Below are positions 38,037 through 47,422 of a DNA stretch of 64,000 nucleotides, in pieces. The stretch lies in contig CAXTIG010000010.1 of the NCBI GenBank assembly GCA_964244295.1, forward strand, positions 102,976 to 166,975, given 5' to 3'. Each line of letters begins with the position of its first letter. The stretch's first letter is position 1. Both the position numbers and the translations under genes were made by a program. This stretch comes from JAJAZB01 sp964244295. Its GTDB lineage: Bacteria > Bacteroidota > Bacteroidia > Cytophagales > Spirosomataceae. The notes under the pieces are model-generated. The model made no database searches. It saw nothing but the letters and a program-made list of their open reading frames with translations, and had not been told where the DNA came from.

Positions 38037-38110
38037 TCAGTTTACAGTCTTCAGTTTTTGGTTTTTAGTTGGTTTTTAGATTGCCAACTGCTACTGCCAA
38101 CTGCCTACTT
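38037..38110. repeat. Intergenic CAGTTTACAGTCTTCAG and GGTTTTTAGTT words
   Basis: The actC-actD gap contains short tandem words (CAGTTTACAGTCTTCAG, GGTTTTTAGTTGGTTTTTAG, GCCAACTGCTACTGCCAACTG) but only weak self-complementarity. I list it because its make-up matches the hairpin-forming gaps. Confidence 0.5.
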
Positions 38111-39547
38111 TTACTCACTGTCTTTGTTGAAAGCCGGGCGGGCCAGCGGTTCGGTCGTGGCCGAGCCGACGGCCTTTTTCTTGTACGGGTAATCCGACGA
38201 AACACCTTTCAAAACCGCCTTCACCTCAGCCATGTTGATAACTGGCAGGAATTTGGCGAACAGCAGGAAGGCGGTGAAGAATAAGCCGAAGGAAAACACA
38301 TAATCGCTGATGTCGAAAATGGTTGGCGAGAACATGGCCCAGCTCGATGGCAGGTAATCGCGGTGGAGCGAGGTGGCGATAATCACGAAGCGCTCGAACC
38401 ACATCCCGATGTTGACGATGACCGATAGCACGAACGTAGCGACCAGACTCCGGCGCAGCCGCCGAATCCAGAACAACTGCGGCGTAATCACGTTGCAGGT
38501 CATCATGGCCCAGTACGCCCACCAGTACGGACCCGTGGCGCGGTTGTAAAACGCGTAGAATTCAAATTCCACCCCCGAATACCAGGCCACGAAAAACTCC
38601 GTCAGGTAAGCAATCCCCACAATCGAGCCGGTCACCGTGATGATTTTATTCATCGTCTCGATGTGCTCAATGGTGATGTAATCTTCCAGCTTGAAGGTGT
38701 AGCGGATGATGAGCAACAGGTTGTTCACCATCGCGAACCCGGAGAAAATGGCCCCGGCCACGAAGTACGGCGGGAAAATGGTGGTGTGCCAGCCGGGAAT
38801 CACCGAGGTGGCAAAGTCCATACTCACGATGGTGTGAACCGAAAGCACGAGCGGGGTAGAAATACCCGCCAGAATCAGCGACACGTATTCGTACCGCGCC
38901 CAGGTTTTGGCCCCGCCGTTCCAGCCCATCGCGAAAAAGCCGTAGGCAAATTTGGAAAGTTTCGTCGTGGCGCGGTCGCGAATGGTGGCCAGGTCAGGCA
39001 GCAGCCCCACGTACCAGAACACGAGCGAAACCGAGAAGTACGTCGAGATGGCGAACACGTCCCACACCAGCGGCGAGTTGAAGTTGACCCACAACGAACC
39101 GTAGGTGTTCGGAATCGGAATGGCCCAGTAGGCCAGCCAGGTGCGTCCGGCGTGCATCAGGATGAAACTAGCCGCGCAAATCACGGCGAAAATCGTCATG
39201 GCCTCCGCCGAGCGGTTTACCGAAGTCCGCCACTTCTGACGGAACAGCAGCAAAATGGCCGAAATGAGCGTCCCGGCGTGCCCGATACCGACCCACCACA
39301 CGAAGTTGGTGATGTCCCAGGCCCAGCCGATGGTTTTATTCAAACCCCACACGCCCAGGCCTTCCCACCAAGTGTAGAAGACGCAAGCCGTACCGTAAAT
39401 CAGTACGACCACCGAAATAAGAAAGACGACCCACCACTGACGGGTGGGCTTCCCCTCCACCTGGCGGCAGACGTCTTCGGTGATGTCGTGGTACGACTTT
39501 CCGCCGGTGACGAGAGGGGGTCTTACGAGTGCGCTAACATGCGACAT
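38111..39547 (-). CDS. actC: Alternative complex III subunit ActC (NrfD/PsrC family)
   Basis: This 478-residue polytopic protein belongs to the NrfD family that binds quinol at the membrane. Family features include WWEGLGVWGLNKTIGWAWDI, WVGIGHAGTLISAILLLFRQ and GWHTTIFPPYFVAGAIFSG. About ten helices are visible. It follows actB and should take electrons from menaquinol for the iron-sulfur clusters of ActB. Confidence 0.95.
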   Translation of the reverse strand: MSHVSALVRPPLVTGGKSYHDITEDVCRQVEGKPTRQWWVVFLISVVVLIYGTACVFYTWWEGLGVWGLNKTIGWAWDITNFVWWVGIGHAGTLISAILLLFRQKWRTSVNRSAEAMTIFAVICAASFILMHAGRTWLAYWAIPIPNTYGSLWVNFNSPLVWDVFAISTYFSVSLVFWYVGLLPDLATIRDRATTKLSKFAYGFFAMGWNGGAKTWARYEYVSLILAGISTPLVLSVHTIVSMDFATSVIPGWHTTIFPPYFVAGAIFSGFAMVNNLLLIIRYTFKLEDYITIEHIETMNKIITVTGSIVGIAYLTEFFVAWYSGVEFEFYAFYNRATGPYWWAYWAMMTCNVITPQLFWIRRLRRSLVATFVLSVIVNIGMWFERFVIIATSLHRDYLPSSWAMFSPTIFDISDYVFSFGLFFTAFLLFAKFLPVINMAEVKAVLKGVSSDYPYKKKAVGSATTEPLARPAFNKDSE

Positions 39548-39555
39548 GGTCAGTT

Positions 39556-39648
39556 CTGTTTTCAGTGTTCAGTCGATAGTCGTCAGTCGATGATCGTTAG
39601 GATCTGCGTTTTGCTTTTCAACTAATGATTGACGACTGACAACTTTGA
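39556..39648. repeat. Intergenic hairpin built of CAGTCGT/TGATCGTT words
   Basis: TCAGTCGATAGTCGTCAGTC and GATGATCGTTAG lie on one side. AACTAATGATTGACGACTGA lies on the other. The two sides are imperfect complements. The hairpin sits in the actB-actC gap. Confidence 0.65.
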
Positions 39649-42600
39649 TTAACTATGCGTGTGGCCGGTTTCCTGACGAGCATCTTCCTGGTTCTCAGTG
39701 GTCTTGGCCACTTTGTTGCGGATTTTGGTCAGATACGAAATCTGCGGCAACACATTAATTTCTTCCAGCACGTGGAAGGCCCGGCCTTCGCGCTCCACCG
39801 CCAGCAGTTTTGAAATCTGACTTTCGGGGTGGTTCATGTCGCCAAACACGATGGCTCCCGTCGGGCAGGACTGCGAGCAGGCCGTTTCCACTTCGTCGGC
39901 TTCGGGACGGCGGCGTTCTTTTTTGGCCTTCAGCTTCGTTTCCTGAATCCGTTGGACGCAGAACGAGCATTTTTCCATCACCCCCCGTGAACGGACCGTT
40001 ACGTCGGGGTTGATGACCATCTTGCCGAGGTCGTTGTTGTAGTGGAAATCGAATTTGTCTTCGTTGAAATACTTGAACCAGTTGAACCGGCGCACTTTGT
40101 AGGGGCAGTTGTTGGCGCAGTAGCGCGTGCCAATGCAGCGGTTGTAAGTCATCTGGTTCAGCCCTTCGCTGCTGTGCGAGGTAGCAATCACCGGGCAAAC
40201 CGTTTCGCAGGGCGCGTTCGAGCAATGCTGGCAGAGCATTGGCTGGAAGGTCACTTCGGGGTTGTCCGAGGCCACTTCCAGGCCTTTCAAATCCTCCGCT
40301 TCGGCATCCGAGGAGTAGTACCGGTCGATGCGAATCCAGTGCATTTCCCGGCGCATGACCACTTCCTTGCGCCCCACCACGGCCACGTTGTTTTCCGACT
40401 GACACGCCACCAAACAGGCACTGCACCCGGTGCAGGTGTTAAGGTCGATGACCATTCCCCAGGAGTGGTTCTTCTTCTCGTGCCCGTTCCAAAGCGAGAT
40501 GCTGGTGGGTTCTACTTTTCCAACTGAGGTGACTACGTGCGGTTTGTAGCGACCCGCTTGTGAATTTTTCTGAAAATTAGCCAGCACCGATTCCTGAATC
40601 ACCGCCTGCCGCCCCATCACCGTGTGGTGCGTTTGGGTTTGGGCAATGCCGGAGTACCGCTCGCCGGTTTTCGTGACCGTCACGGCGGGGGAAACCAGAC
40701 CGACGAAGGGAAACACATTCGCCCCCACGCCATCCGCCGCCTTACCCGCCTTCGTGCGACCGTACCCGATGGCAATCGCCACCGTGTTGTCGGCCTGGCC
40801 GGGCTGCACGAGTACCGGCAACTCCACTGTTCCCCGGTTGGGCATTTCCACCTTCACGAGGTCGTCCTGCTTCAGGCCGAGGGCCGTGGCCGTTTTCTGC
40901 GAAATGGAGGCGTAATTATCCCAACAGGCTTTCGTCACCGGGTCGGGCAGTTCCTGGAGCCAGGGGTTGTTGGCCTGCGAACCCGTACCTATGCTTACTT
41001 TTTCGTACAACGCCAACTCCATGCCTTCCGTGGCGGCCTTGTACCGGCCCGTAATGGCGGAAGTTGCCGCCGCCACGTCCGAACTCATCGTAGCCGCCGA
41101 AGCCGCCGGAGCCGGGGTGGGTTCAAACACGCCGTCGTGCAAAACCTGAATCCAGAAGTTTTTGAAATCCTTCGATTGGTCCGAAACCGGGTAGAGCGCC
41201 GTTTGCCAGTACTTTTTCAGGTACGCTTCGTAGTTCCCGTTCAGCCCGGCCCAGGTCAGGAGCGAGGCTTGCGCCTGCCGGGTCTGGAAAATTGGCGAGA
41301 TGGTGGGTTGGCAAAGGCTGTAAAACCCTTTCTTAGGTTCGGCATCGTTCCAGGATTCGAGGAAGTGCGAATCGGGGGCGATGAATTTACAGAGCGAGGC
41401 GGTTTCGTCGCCCCGTTCGGCGAAAGAAACCGTCAGGGGAATTTTTGGCAAGGCATCCGCGAGTTCTTTCCCACGCGGGTGGTTGTACACCGGATTGGCT
41501 CCGTAAAAAACGACGGCATCCACGCGGCCCGCTTTCACGTCGTCCACGAAGGCATTCATCGCGGCGTCGTTGCCCTGGCGGTAGTAGCTGGGTGTGCCCA
41601 GGTCGATGGTGCTGCCGTAGCTGCCGAGCAGCGAGTTGATGGCGTTCACCACCGTTTGTACGGCGGGGTCGTTGGAACCCGACACCACCAGCGCGGCACC
41701 CTGGGCGGCTTTCAGGTCGCGAACGGCTTCGTCGAGCCACTTCACCGTGAAGGCCGAACCCGTACCGGCCAGCTTGTTGTACAGCGCCAGCGCCACCAGT
41801 CCTTCCTGCGACGGTTTGATGGGGCTGCGGTAGTCGGCGTTAGCACCGGTGTTGGAAAGAATCGTCTCGAACTGGTAGTGCCGCGACATGTCTTTCCGGC
41901 CCCCTTTCGCCGAACTCAGCTTGCGCGTTTGGGCGTACTGTTTCTGGAAAATCGAAGGAGAAATCCAAGTGCCGAGGAAATCGCAGGACAGCCCGACAAT
42001 GACGCGGGCTTTGCTGAAATCGTACGAAGGCAGCAAGCCCCCGTTGGCCTGAAGCAGCCCCGAAGCCGAATTAGCATCGTACTGGATGTGCTGCGCGGAG
42101 GGATATTTTGCCTTGAAATCATTGATGACCGCCTTCGTGGCCGGACTCAGAATCGTGGAGGAAACAATCCGCACGGTACGGCTGCGGCCCAGTTGGGCGG
42201 CCACTTTCTGGTCGAGGCTTTTCCAATCGACGTTTTTACCGCCCTCCTGCGGGCCGCGCAGTTTTTCATTGTCGTACAAACTCAACACCGAAGCCTGGGC
42301 GCGGGCGCTCAAGCCCCCCGCGTTCACGCTCGACGAGCGGTTGCCTTCCAGTTTGATGGGTCGCCCCTCGCGGGTTTTTACCAACACGCTGGCGTAGTCG
42401 CCGCCGTCGGTGTAGGTCGAGGCGTACCAGTTGGCGATGGTGGGTTCTACGTCTTCCGGCTTGTTGAGGTAGGGAATGGCCTTCCGAACCGGGGCTTCGC
42501 AGGCGGCCAGCGACACGGCGGCAACGCCGAAACCGAGTACTTTCAGGAAATCCCGGCGTTGGGTATTGGCCCCGTCGGTGAGTTTAACATCCGCAAATTC

Positions 42601-42681
42601 CTTATCGGCGTTTTTGACAAACTCCGGGTCGTTGGTCAGTTCTTCAATTCCTCGCCAGTACCGCTTGGTTGTCTGTTCCAT
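39649..42681 (-). CDS. actB: Alternative complex III subunit ActB, molybdopterin-oxidoreductase-like iron-sulfur protein
   Basis: This 1010-residue protein has a twin-arginine motif (RRDFLKVLGFGVAAVSLAAC) set about 40 residues into the chain, as in the TAT-variant-translocated family. The large middle domain resembles molybdopterin oxidoreductases but lacks a cysteine or selenocysteine ligand that I can identify. The C-terminal third has four cysteine sets for Fe-S clusters: CTGCSACLVAC, CQHCSNAPCETVC, CIGTRYCANNC and CSFCVQRI with CPTGAI. In known ActB these hold three 4Fe-4S and one 3Fe-4S cluster. It works with ActA and ActC in menaquinol oxidation. Confidence 0.96.
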   Translation of the reverse strand: MEQTTKRYWRGIEELTNDPEFVKNADKEFADVKLTDGANTQRRDFLKVLGFGVAAVSLAACEAPVRKAIPYLNKPEDVEPTIANWYASTYTDGGDYASVLVKTREGRPIKLEGNRSSSVNAGGLSARAQASVLSLYDNEKLRGPQEGGKNVDWKSLDQKVAAQLGRSRTVRIVSSTILSPATKAVINDFKAKYPSAQHIQYDANSASGLLQANGGLLPSYDFSKARVIVGLSCDFLGTWISPSIFQKQYAQTRKLSSAKGGRKDMSRHYQFETILSNTGANADYRSPIKPSQEGLVALALYNKLAGTGSAFTVKWLDEAVRDLKAAQGAALVVSGSNDPAVQTVVNAINSLLGSYGSTIDLGTPSYYRQGNDAAMNAFVDDVKAGRVDAVVFYGANPVYNHPRGKELADALPKIPLTVSFAERGDETASLCKFIAPDSHFLESWNDAEPKKGFYSLCQPTISPIFQTRQAQASLLTWAGLNGNYEAYLKKYWQTALYPVSDQSKDFKNFWIQVLHDGVFEPTPAPAASAATMSSDVAAATSAITGRYKAATEGMELALYEKVSIGTGSQANNPWLQELPDPVTKACWDNYASISQKTATALGLKQDDLVKVEMPNRGTVELPVLVQPGQADNTVAIAIGYGRTKAGKAADGVGANVFPFVGLVSPAVTVTKTGERYSGIAQTQTHHTVMGRQAVIQESVLANFQKNSQAGRYKPHVVTSVGKVEPTSISLWNGHEKKNHSWGMVIDLNTCTGCSACLVACQSENNVAVVGRKEVVMRREMHWIRIDRYYSSDAEAEDLKGLEVASDNPEVTFQPMLCQHCSNAPCETVCPVIATSHSSEGLNQMTYNRCIGTRYCANNCPYKVRRFNWFKYFNEDKFDFHYNNDLGKMVINPDVTVRSRGVMEKCSFCVQRIQETKLKAKKERRRPEADEVETACSQSCPTGAIVFGDMNHPESQISKLLAVEREGRAFHVLEEINVLPQISYLTKIRNKVAKTTENQEDARQETGHTHS

Positions 42682-42715
42682 GGGTTAAGTTTTACTCAAA
42701 AGAGTTTTCAGTTTC

Positions 42716-42768
42716 CAGTCTTTAGTCTTCAGTTATTTGCCTAACTAAAAACTGAAGACTAAAGACTG
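42716..42768. repeat. Intergenic hairpin built of CAGTCTTTAGTCTT words
   Basis: CAGTCTTTAGTCTTCAGTT (42716-42734) is perfectly complementary to 42750-42768, with a 15-base loop. Further CAGTTTCCAGTC and GACTGAAGACTA words extend both sides. It lies between actA and actB. Confidence 0.85.
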
Positions 42769-42776
42769 AAGACTAA

Positions 42777-44069
42777 TCAATAGTGGCACTTGGAGCATTC
42801 CAGGCCACCGATGTTGGCTACTTTCAAATCCTTGCCGCCTTCTTTTTTGTGAATTTCCACGAGCTTGTCGTAGTAGGCATTGCCTTCCGAGTTTACGTTC
42901 GTCTGGCGGTGGCAATCGATGCACCAGCCCATCGTGAGCGACGAGCGTTGCTCGACCACTTCCATTTTCTCGATTTCCCCGTGGCACTGCTGACACTCAA
43001 GACCGCCCACGTTGACGTGCTGGGCGTGGTTGAAGTACGCGAAATCGGGTAAGTTGTGTACCCGAATCCACTCGATGGGTTGGTCGGCTTCGATGGCCCG
43101 GTAAATTTTCTGGATTTCCGGCGACTCTCGTTTGATGGCGTTGTGACAGTTCATGCAAATGTTGGCCGAAGGAATGTTGGCCGATTTGCCCTTGTTGACG
43201 CCCGTGTGGCAGTAGTTGCAGTCGATTTTGTACTGCCCGGCGTGGAGTTTGTGCGAGTAAGCGATGGGCTGCTTGGGCGCGTAGCCCTGGCTGATGCCAA
43301 TCGAGTACATTCCATCGAGCGTGGCTTTACCGGCCAGGAGCAGGAAAAGAAGCAGGGCACCGGTGCGGAAAGAAGAATTGGCCGCCAGGCGCTCCGAGCC
43401 TTCTTTCAGGCGTTGGAAAAAGGGAATCCGCTGTGCTTCCACCGAATCCGGCGCTACGGTCATCAGGCGGCTAAGCAAGGTGACGATTGTCAGCAGCGCC
43501 ACCAACACCAGCACCATGACCACCAGCAGGGCAATCAGGATGACGTTGAACAGGCCGGAGGATTGCTCGCCACCACCGCTTGCCGTGGACGTCCCGCCGC
43601 CACCCGCCGTTTGCGTAGGGCCTACTGCTGGTGCATTCGCCGCCTGGATGTACGCCAAGACATCCTTTACGTTCTCTGCCTTAAAATTGGCAAAGGCCGT
43701 CATCTGCACCTTGTTGTAATCGTTAAACAGCTTGACGGCGTAAGCGTCGCCACTGGCGATAACCGCCGGGGGGTTTTGAATCCACTTCAGCAGCCAGGCC
43801 TCATCCCGGCGGCCTTCGATGCCGGCCAAACCGGGGCCAATCAGTTTTTCTTTGTTCGGACTGTGGCAGGAGGCGCAGTTGGTCTGGAAGATATTTTTCC
43901 CACTTTCGGCGTTCCCGGCACCCGCTGCCGGGGCTGCCGCCGGAGTAGGAGCCGCTGCGGCGACGGGGGCATTCTGCGCCATCACCCGAATCCCACCCAG
44001 TAGCGTTGCGGTCACCAAAGCCAGCGTACCTACCGCGTAGCAAAGCGTTTTTCGGAGCATCTTCTTCAA
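42777..44069 (-). CDS. actA: Alternative complex III subunit ActA, multiheme cytochrome c with fused cytochrome c domain
   Basis: This 430-residue protein has six CxxCH motifs. One (residues 65-69) is in an N-terminal cytochrome c domain. Five (284, 305, 359, 383 and 425 as first cysteines) are in the C-terminal pentaheme ActA domain. A signal or anchor region precedes the first domain, a glycine-rich linker (about 155-170) follows it, and two hydrophobic segments (174-200 and 236-247) lie between the halves. ActA of Rhodothermus marinus is pentaheme, so here a monoheme domain is added. It is the first gene of the operon, with a well-matched promoter upstream. Confidence 0.94.
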   Translation of the reverse strand: MKKMLRKTLCYAVGTLALVTATLLGGIRVMAQNAPVAAAAPTPAAAPAAGAGNAESGKNIFQTNCASCHSPNKEKLIGPGLAGIEGRRDEAWLLKWIQNPPAVIASGDAYAVKLFNDYNKVQMTAFANFKAENVKDVLAYIQAANAPAVGPTQTAGGGGTSTASGGGEQSSGLFNVILIALLVVMVLVLVALLTIVTLLSRLMTVAPDSVEAQRIPFFQRLKEGSERLAANSSFRTGALLLFLLLAGKATLDGMYSIGISQGYAPKQPIAYSHKLHAGQYKIDCNYCHTGVNKGKSANIPSANICMNCHNAIKRESPEIQKIYRAIEADQPIEWIRVHNLPDFAYFNHAQHVNVGGLECQQCHGEIEKMEVVEQRSSLTMGWCIDCHRQTNVNSEGNAYYDKLVEIHKKEGGKDLKVANIGGLECSKCHY

Positions 44070-44116
44070 ATTTTATAAAAAATCGGTCAGGGCAATTCCG
44101 GTGTTTTTCCGGGGCA

Positions 44117-44147
44117 CAAAAGTAGTGTCGGAAAATTTTCCGTCAAA
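44117..44147 (-). promoter_or_regulatory. Promoter of the act operon
   Basis: On the minus strand TTTG (44144-44147), 19 bases, TACTTTTG (44117-44124), then a leader of about 45 bases before actA. Boxes and spacing are identical to those of the tuf operon promoter, which suggests the primary sigma factor. Confidence 0.75.
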
Positions 44148-44274
44148 CTAAGCCGTTTTTATACGTTTAAAAAATTCGGAGTCTCGAAGCTATTTAAAGC
44201 TATTCCAAATAGAAAGAGCCAGTACGCTTTTCCCGGTGGGTCAGTGGTAAAGCCGGATTCGCGTAAGCAGGTAG

Positions 44275-44595
44275 AGGACGGGTAAGGTTTCCCGCCAGGG
44301 CGACGGCCTCAACGACCGCTACGTGATTCGTCACCCGGCGTGCACGACGCTCCATCTGCAACTCTTCAACCGCTGGGGCCAACTGGTGTACGGCAGCGAA
44401 GACTACCCGAACGACTGGGACGGCAAATCGAACCGGGGCGCGGCCTTCGGCGCGAACTTCTCTGACGGCACCTACCACTACGGGGTGCAACTCGGTACTG
44501 TCTGGCTAAATCGACCCACCTCAGCGATTATGGGTACCGTTTTCTACGTAACCCGTACTTGCGCATCGTACAAATTTCTGACCGATGGACTCTAA
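44275..44595 (+). pseudogene. Fragment of a gliding-motility-associated C-terminal (CHU_C) domain gene
   Basis: The plus strand encodes QGDGLNDRYVIRHP, then LHLQLFNRWGQLVYGSEDYP and NDWDGKSNRG, ending with FSDGTYHYGVQL. This is the core of the type IX secretion C-terminal domain found on large gliding or adhesin proteins. A stop codon at 44272-44274 cuts it off upstream, no start or body exists, and the tail after YGVQL diverges. It is therefore a relic of a gene once located here. It lies in the gap of about 520 bases between the act promoter and the polysaccharide locus. Confidence 0.75.
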
Positions 44596-45878
44596 TTTAA
44601 AGCTCGATTCTTCCGATAATTCGTATCAAGCGTGTATAAACACAGCGTAATCACAAAAGGCAATGCATTTGATGGTGAGGTAATTCTGTGCTCGGTGAAG
44701 CTCATAATCGTCAGGTTGAAAAACGAAACCAGCAAAAACGACCGCACGATGCCCGTCGGTTGGCGCTTCACGTACCGGTACACCCCCACCCAGAACGACA
44801 GGAATATTCCTAACCCGATCAGGCCCTGCTCGCCCAGCAGGTGCAGGTAGGAATGGTGCGCATGGGAATCATCGAACACCTTGACGGGCTGGGCGTTGAG
44901 GCTCACGAAGGGGGGGAGGCCCGCGTAGCGTAGCGGCACGTCGTTCACCGATCCGAAGCCCGTACCCACCAACGGCGAATGCAGAAAGCAATCCAACCCC
45001 CTTGGCCAGGTGTCAATCGCCCGGATGAGCAGGTTGGCCGATTTGGTGTTGACCTGGCCGAACAACGGACCGACGTAGTCGCCCGCGCCCCCCGCCGAAG
45101 GCTCGGCGTTGCGAAGATACTGGTCAAAAATGGGGTAGGTGTTTAGCAGCACGAAGGCTTGAAACAAGCAAATCGCCCCAATTCCCGCCCAAATCCACTT
45201 CCATTGCCGGTGCTGATCGAGGTAGAAAAACGCAAACCCCGCCGCCAACCCCAGCATCGATCCCCGCGAAGTGGTGGCCAGCAGAAAGAGGACGTTCAGG
45301 CCCAGGGTCACGAACCATTCGCGCCGACGTTCGTAGAGCAGGACGACGACGTTTAACGATAGCATCAGGCTCAAAAACCCGCCTGCCGCGTTCGTACTTT
45401 TGAAGAGGCCGTGAAAGTAGGCGGCCGGGTTGCTCCAGTCGGTCAGAACCGCAAAGCGCGTCGCTAACAGCGTGACCATAAACACCGCCCCGTTTACTGC
45501 CGTAGCAAACCGCAGGAACCGCCTGAACAGCCGCAGCAGGTCGAACCGGTACTTAAAAAAAGGCACCAGCAGGAGCGGGGCGTAGGAAATGACAAAGTTG
45601 CCGTCGTACCGGTAGAAGGCAAACTGCACCAGGGAGGCCGGATAATACACTAGGATTCCCAGCAGCGAATACAGAAAGTACCCGTAAAGCCGGAACGCAA
45701 AGCGAGGCACGCGCACCGTGTCGCGCCACAACCAGTATCCCGGCAGTAGGGCCAGGCACAGCAGCGACGGCAAGGGACTGACGAACACCAGGTTGGTCAC
45801 CGTGCCAAACAACCCAGCCACCAGGGCGTAAAACAACAGTTGGTCGAGGCCAATCCCGTACTCCGCGAGTCGTTTCAT
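44592..45878 (-). CDS. O-antigen ligase/polymerase family membrane protein
   Basis: This 428-residue protein has ten or more hydrophobic helices and the family signature in its large periplasmic loop: SPLVGTGFGSVNDVPLRYAG, then DDSHAHHSYLHLLGEQGLIG. Such proteins join polysaccharide repeat units or attach them to an acceptor. ATG at 45878 is preferred over TTG at 45902, which would overlap the preceding gene by four bases. It follows the Wzi-like gene in the exopolysaccharide cluster. Confidence 0.82.
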   Translation of the reverse strand: MKRLAEYGIGLDQLLFYALVAGLFGTVTNLVFVSPLPSLLCLALLPGYWLWRDTVRVPRFAFRLYGYFLYSLLGILVYYPASLVQFAFYRYDGNFVISYAPLLLVPFFKYRFDLLRLFRRFLRFATAVNGAVFMVTLLATRFAVLTDWSNPAAYFHGLFKSTNAAGGFLSLMLSLNVVVLLYERRREWFVTLGLNVLFLLATTSRGSMLGLAAGFAFFYLDQHRQWKWIWAGIGAICLFQAFVLLNTYPIFDQYLRNAEPSAGGAGDYVGPLFGQVNTKSANLLIRAIDTWPRGLDCFLHSPLVGTGFGSVNDVPLRYAGLPPFVSLNAQPVKVFDDSHAHHSYLHLLGEQGLIGLGIFLSFWVGVYRYVKRQPTGIVRSFLLVSFFNLTIMSFTEHRITSPSNALPFVITLCLYTLDTNYRKNRALN

Positions 45879-45898
45879 GGGTTCCGAAAAAAGGCCGT

Positions 45899-47374
45899 TC
45901 AACGCAGCCGTAGCACCCCGGTTTTGCGCAGGCCTATGTACACTCCTACGCTAGTAGGTAGCAGGTCACCCGCGTCGAGGGCCAGCGAGCCGGTGAGCCG
46001 GGTTCCGCCCAGCCAGTCCGTAGCCGTCGAAACCAGCACCAGGCCCGAAAACTGGCCCACGGTCTTGGGATACGGCACGGGGTAAGTGCCCGCGTTGCGG
46101 CTGTAAGAAAAGCGCGTGGTCACGTCCCAGCGGGTCTGCACCGTGGCGTTCATGCCCAGGTACGCCGCCGCCATCCGGTTGTTGACGATGCCCCCCCGTC
46201 CCGGCAGCGTGGGCCGTACTTCCGACCCCGGCATTAGAAACGGGGTACCGATGGTGCGCCCGGCGTACACCCATCCGTCGATGAGCTGGCTGTGGTTGAA
46301 GTAATCATCGCGGCCCCGCTGTTTGGGATTGTCGATGAACACGTCGCCGCCCTGGCTAAAGGTATAAAGGAATTCGAGCGTGAGGTGCCGCAGTACGAAG
46401 GCCGCGCCTTCGGCCGGTTGGCGGTTTTTGAGCCGTAGCCCGGTGAGGCCATCCACCAGGTTGGTGCCCCGAAACAGCGACCCGTCGTCGAAAATAAACT
46501 GCCGGTAAGCCAGGAGACTCCAGCGCCGCAGGTCAAGTTCGGCGGCGGCGTCGAGCGTACCGAGGTGATTGCCGATGCGGTTTTCTTCGAACGAAGTCAC
46601 GTTGGGGTCGTCAGGATTGGTGTTTCGCAACCCAAACACCACGCTGGGGTAGTACTTCAGGCTGGAAGGCAGGCGGCCGTCCACGGCGAAATTCGACGGG
46701 ATCAAATCCGATTCCCCCGCCCAGATGACCTCGTGGTTGGCCCCTCCGTACAGTCGGAAGCGCCAGGTGGGTTTGCCCAATCGCAGGTATAAATACTTTT
46801 GGTGTAAATAGGATCCCTTTACCAACCGCCCCGCGTTTTCAAACCAGCCGTGCGCGTAGGCACCCATAAACGACAAAATGCCCTTGGTGAAGGGCACGGC
46901 GGTATACGTGGGTACGCTTAGTTGAATTTTCGGTATGGGCAGCGCATTGCCCGACCAAATGTAGGATCCCGTCGTGAGCAGCGTATCCATCAGTCCGACT
47001 ACCTCGCGCCGCCGCCCGGCGTAGAGTTCAAACGCCCCCAAACGGCCTTTAAGGTACGCTTCGGGTAGCAGGAGTTGATTAGTTTTTCCGGCATTACCTA
47101 CCACCGCCACGCCGTATCCCCAATCGAATTTGCGTCGATGCCCGGTGCTGTCGGAGGGTTGGTAGTCAGCATGCAGTCCGGCACTCAGGCGCAGCACCGG
47201 ATTGGCGAGCGGCACCGTTCCGTACTGGTTGGCGCGTTGCCAGAAAGGCGTTCGCCCGGAAGAAACCAATGCGCCCGCCTCTGCCTGATACTCCGTCACT
47301 CGCTGGCCGTGAGCGGCGGTAGTTCCGGCCACCAGCAGGAATTGGCACCAGACCCATAAACGTGTAATTCTCAT
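45899..47374 (-). CDS. Capsule assembly Wzi family outer membrane protein
   Basis: From ATG at 47374 there is a signal peptide (MRITRLWVWCQFLLVAGTTA, cleaved near AHGQ). About 490 residues of beta-barrel pattern follow, with many aromatic-ended strands, for example LEFLYTFSQGGDVFI and VTTRFSYSRNAGTYP. The PFWQRANQYGTVP start of the mature part is typical of the Wzi family in Bacteroidota. In E. coli Wzi helps attach capsule to the cell surface. It is located between the sugar transferase and polymerase genes. Confidence 0.8.
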   Translation of the reverse strand: MRITRLWVWCQFLLVAGTTAAHGQRVTEYQAEAGALVSSGRTPFWQRANQYGTVPLANPVLRLSAGLHADYQPSDSTGHRRKFDWGYGVAVVGNAGKTNQLLLPEAYLKGRLGAFELYAGRRREVVGLMDTLLTTGSYIWSGNALPIPKIQLSVPTYTAVPFTKGILSFMGAYAHGWFENAGRLVKGSYLHQKYLYLRLGKPTWRFRLYGGANHEVIWAGESDLIPSNFAVDGRLPSSLKYYPSVVFGLRNTNPDDPNVTSFEENRIGNHLGTLDAAAELDLRRWSLLAYRQFIFDDGSLFRGTNLVDGLTGLRLKNRQPAEGAAFVLRHLTLEFLYTFSQGGDVFIDNPKQRGRDDYFNHSQLIDGWVYAGRTIGTPFLMPGSEVRPTLPGRGGIVNNRMAAAYLGMNATVQTRWDVTTRFSYSRNAGTYPVPYPKTVGQFSGLVLVSTATDWLGGTRLTGSLALDAGDLLPTSVGVYIGLRKTGVLRLR

Positions 47375-47422
47375 AAAAGAAGAAGGGCCGAGCGGAAGCA
47401 AGTGCCTCGCCTTCGGCAAAAA

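Noticed and set aside
40624..42744. 706-codon plus-strand frame opposite actB
   Set aside because: Shadow of the GC-rich actB gene. No start context or domains.
44200..44490. Minus-strand frame of 96 codons in the act-polysaccharide gap
   Set aside because: It is antisense to the CHU_C relic and shows valine/alanine/arginine-rich shadow composition.
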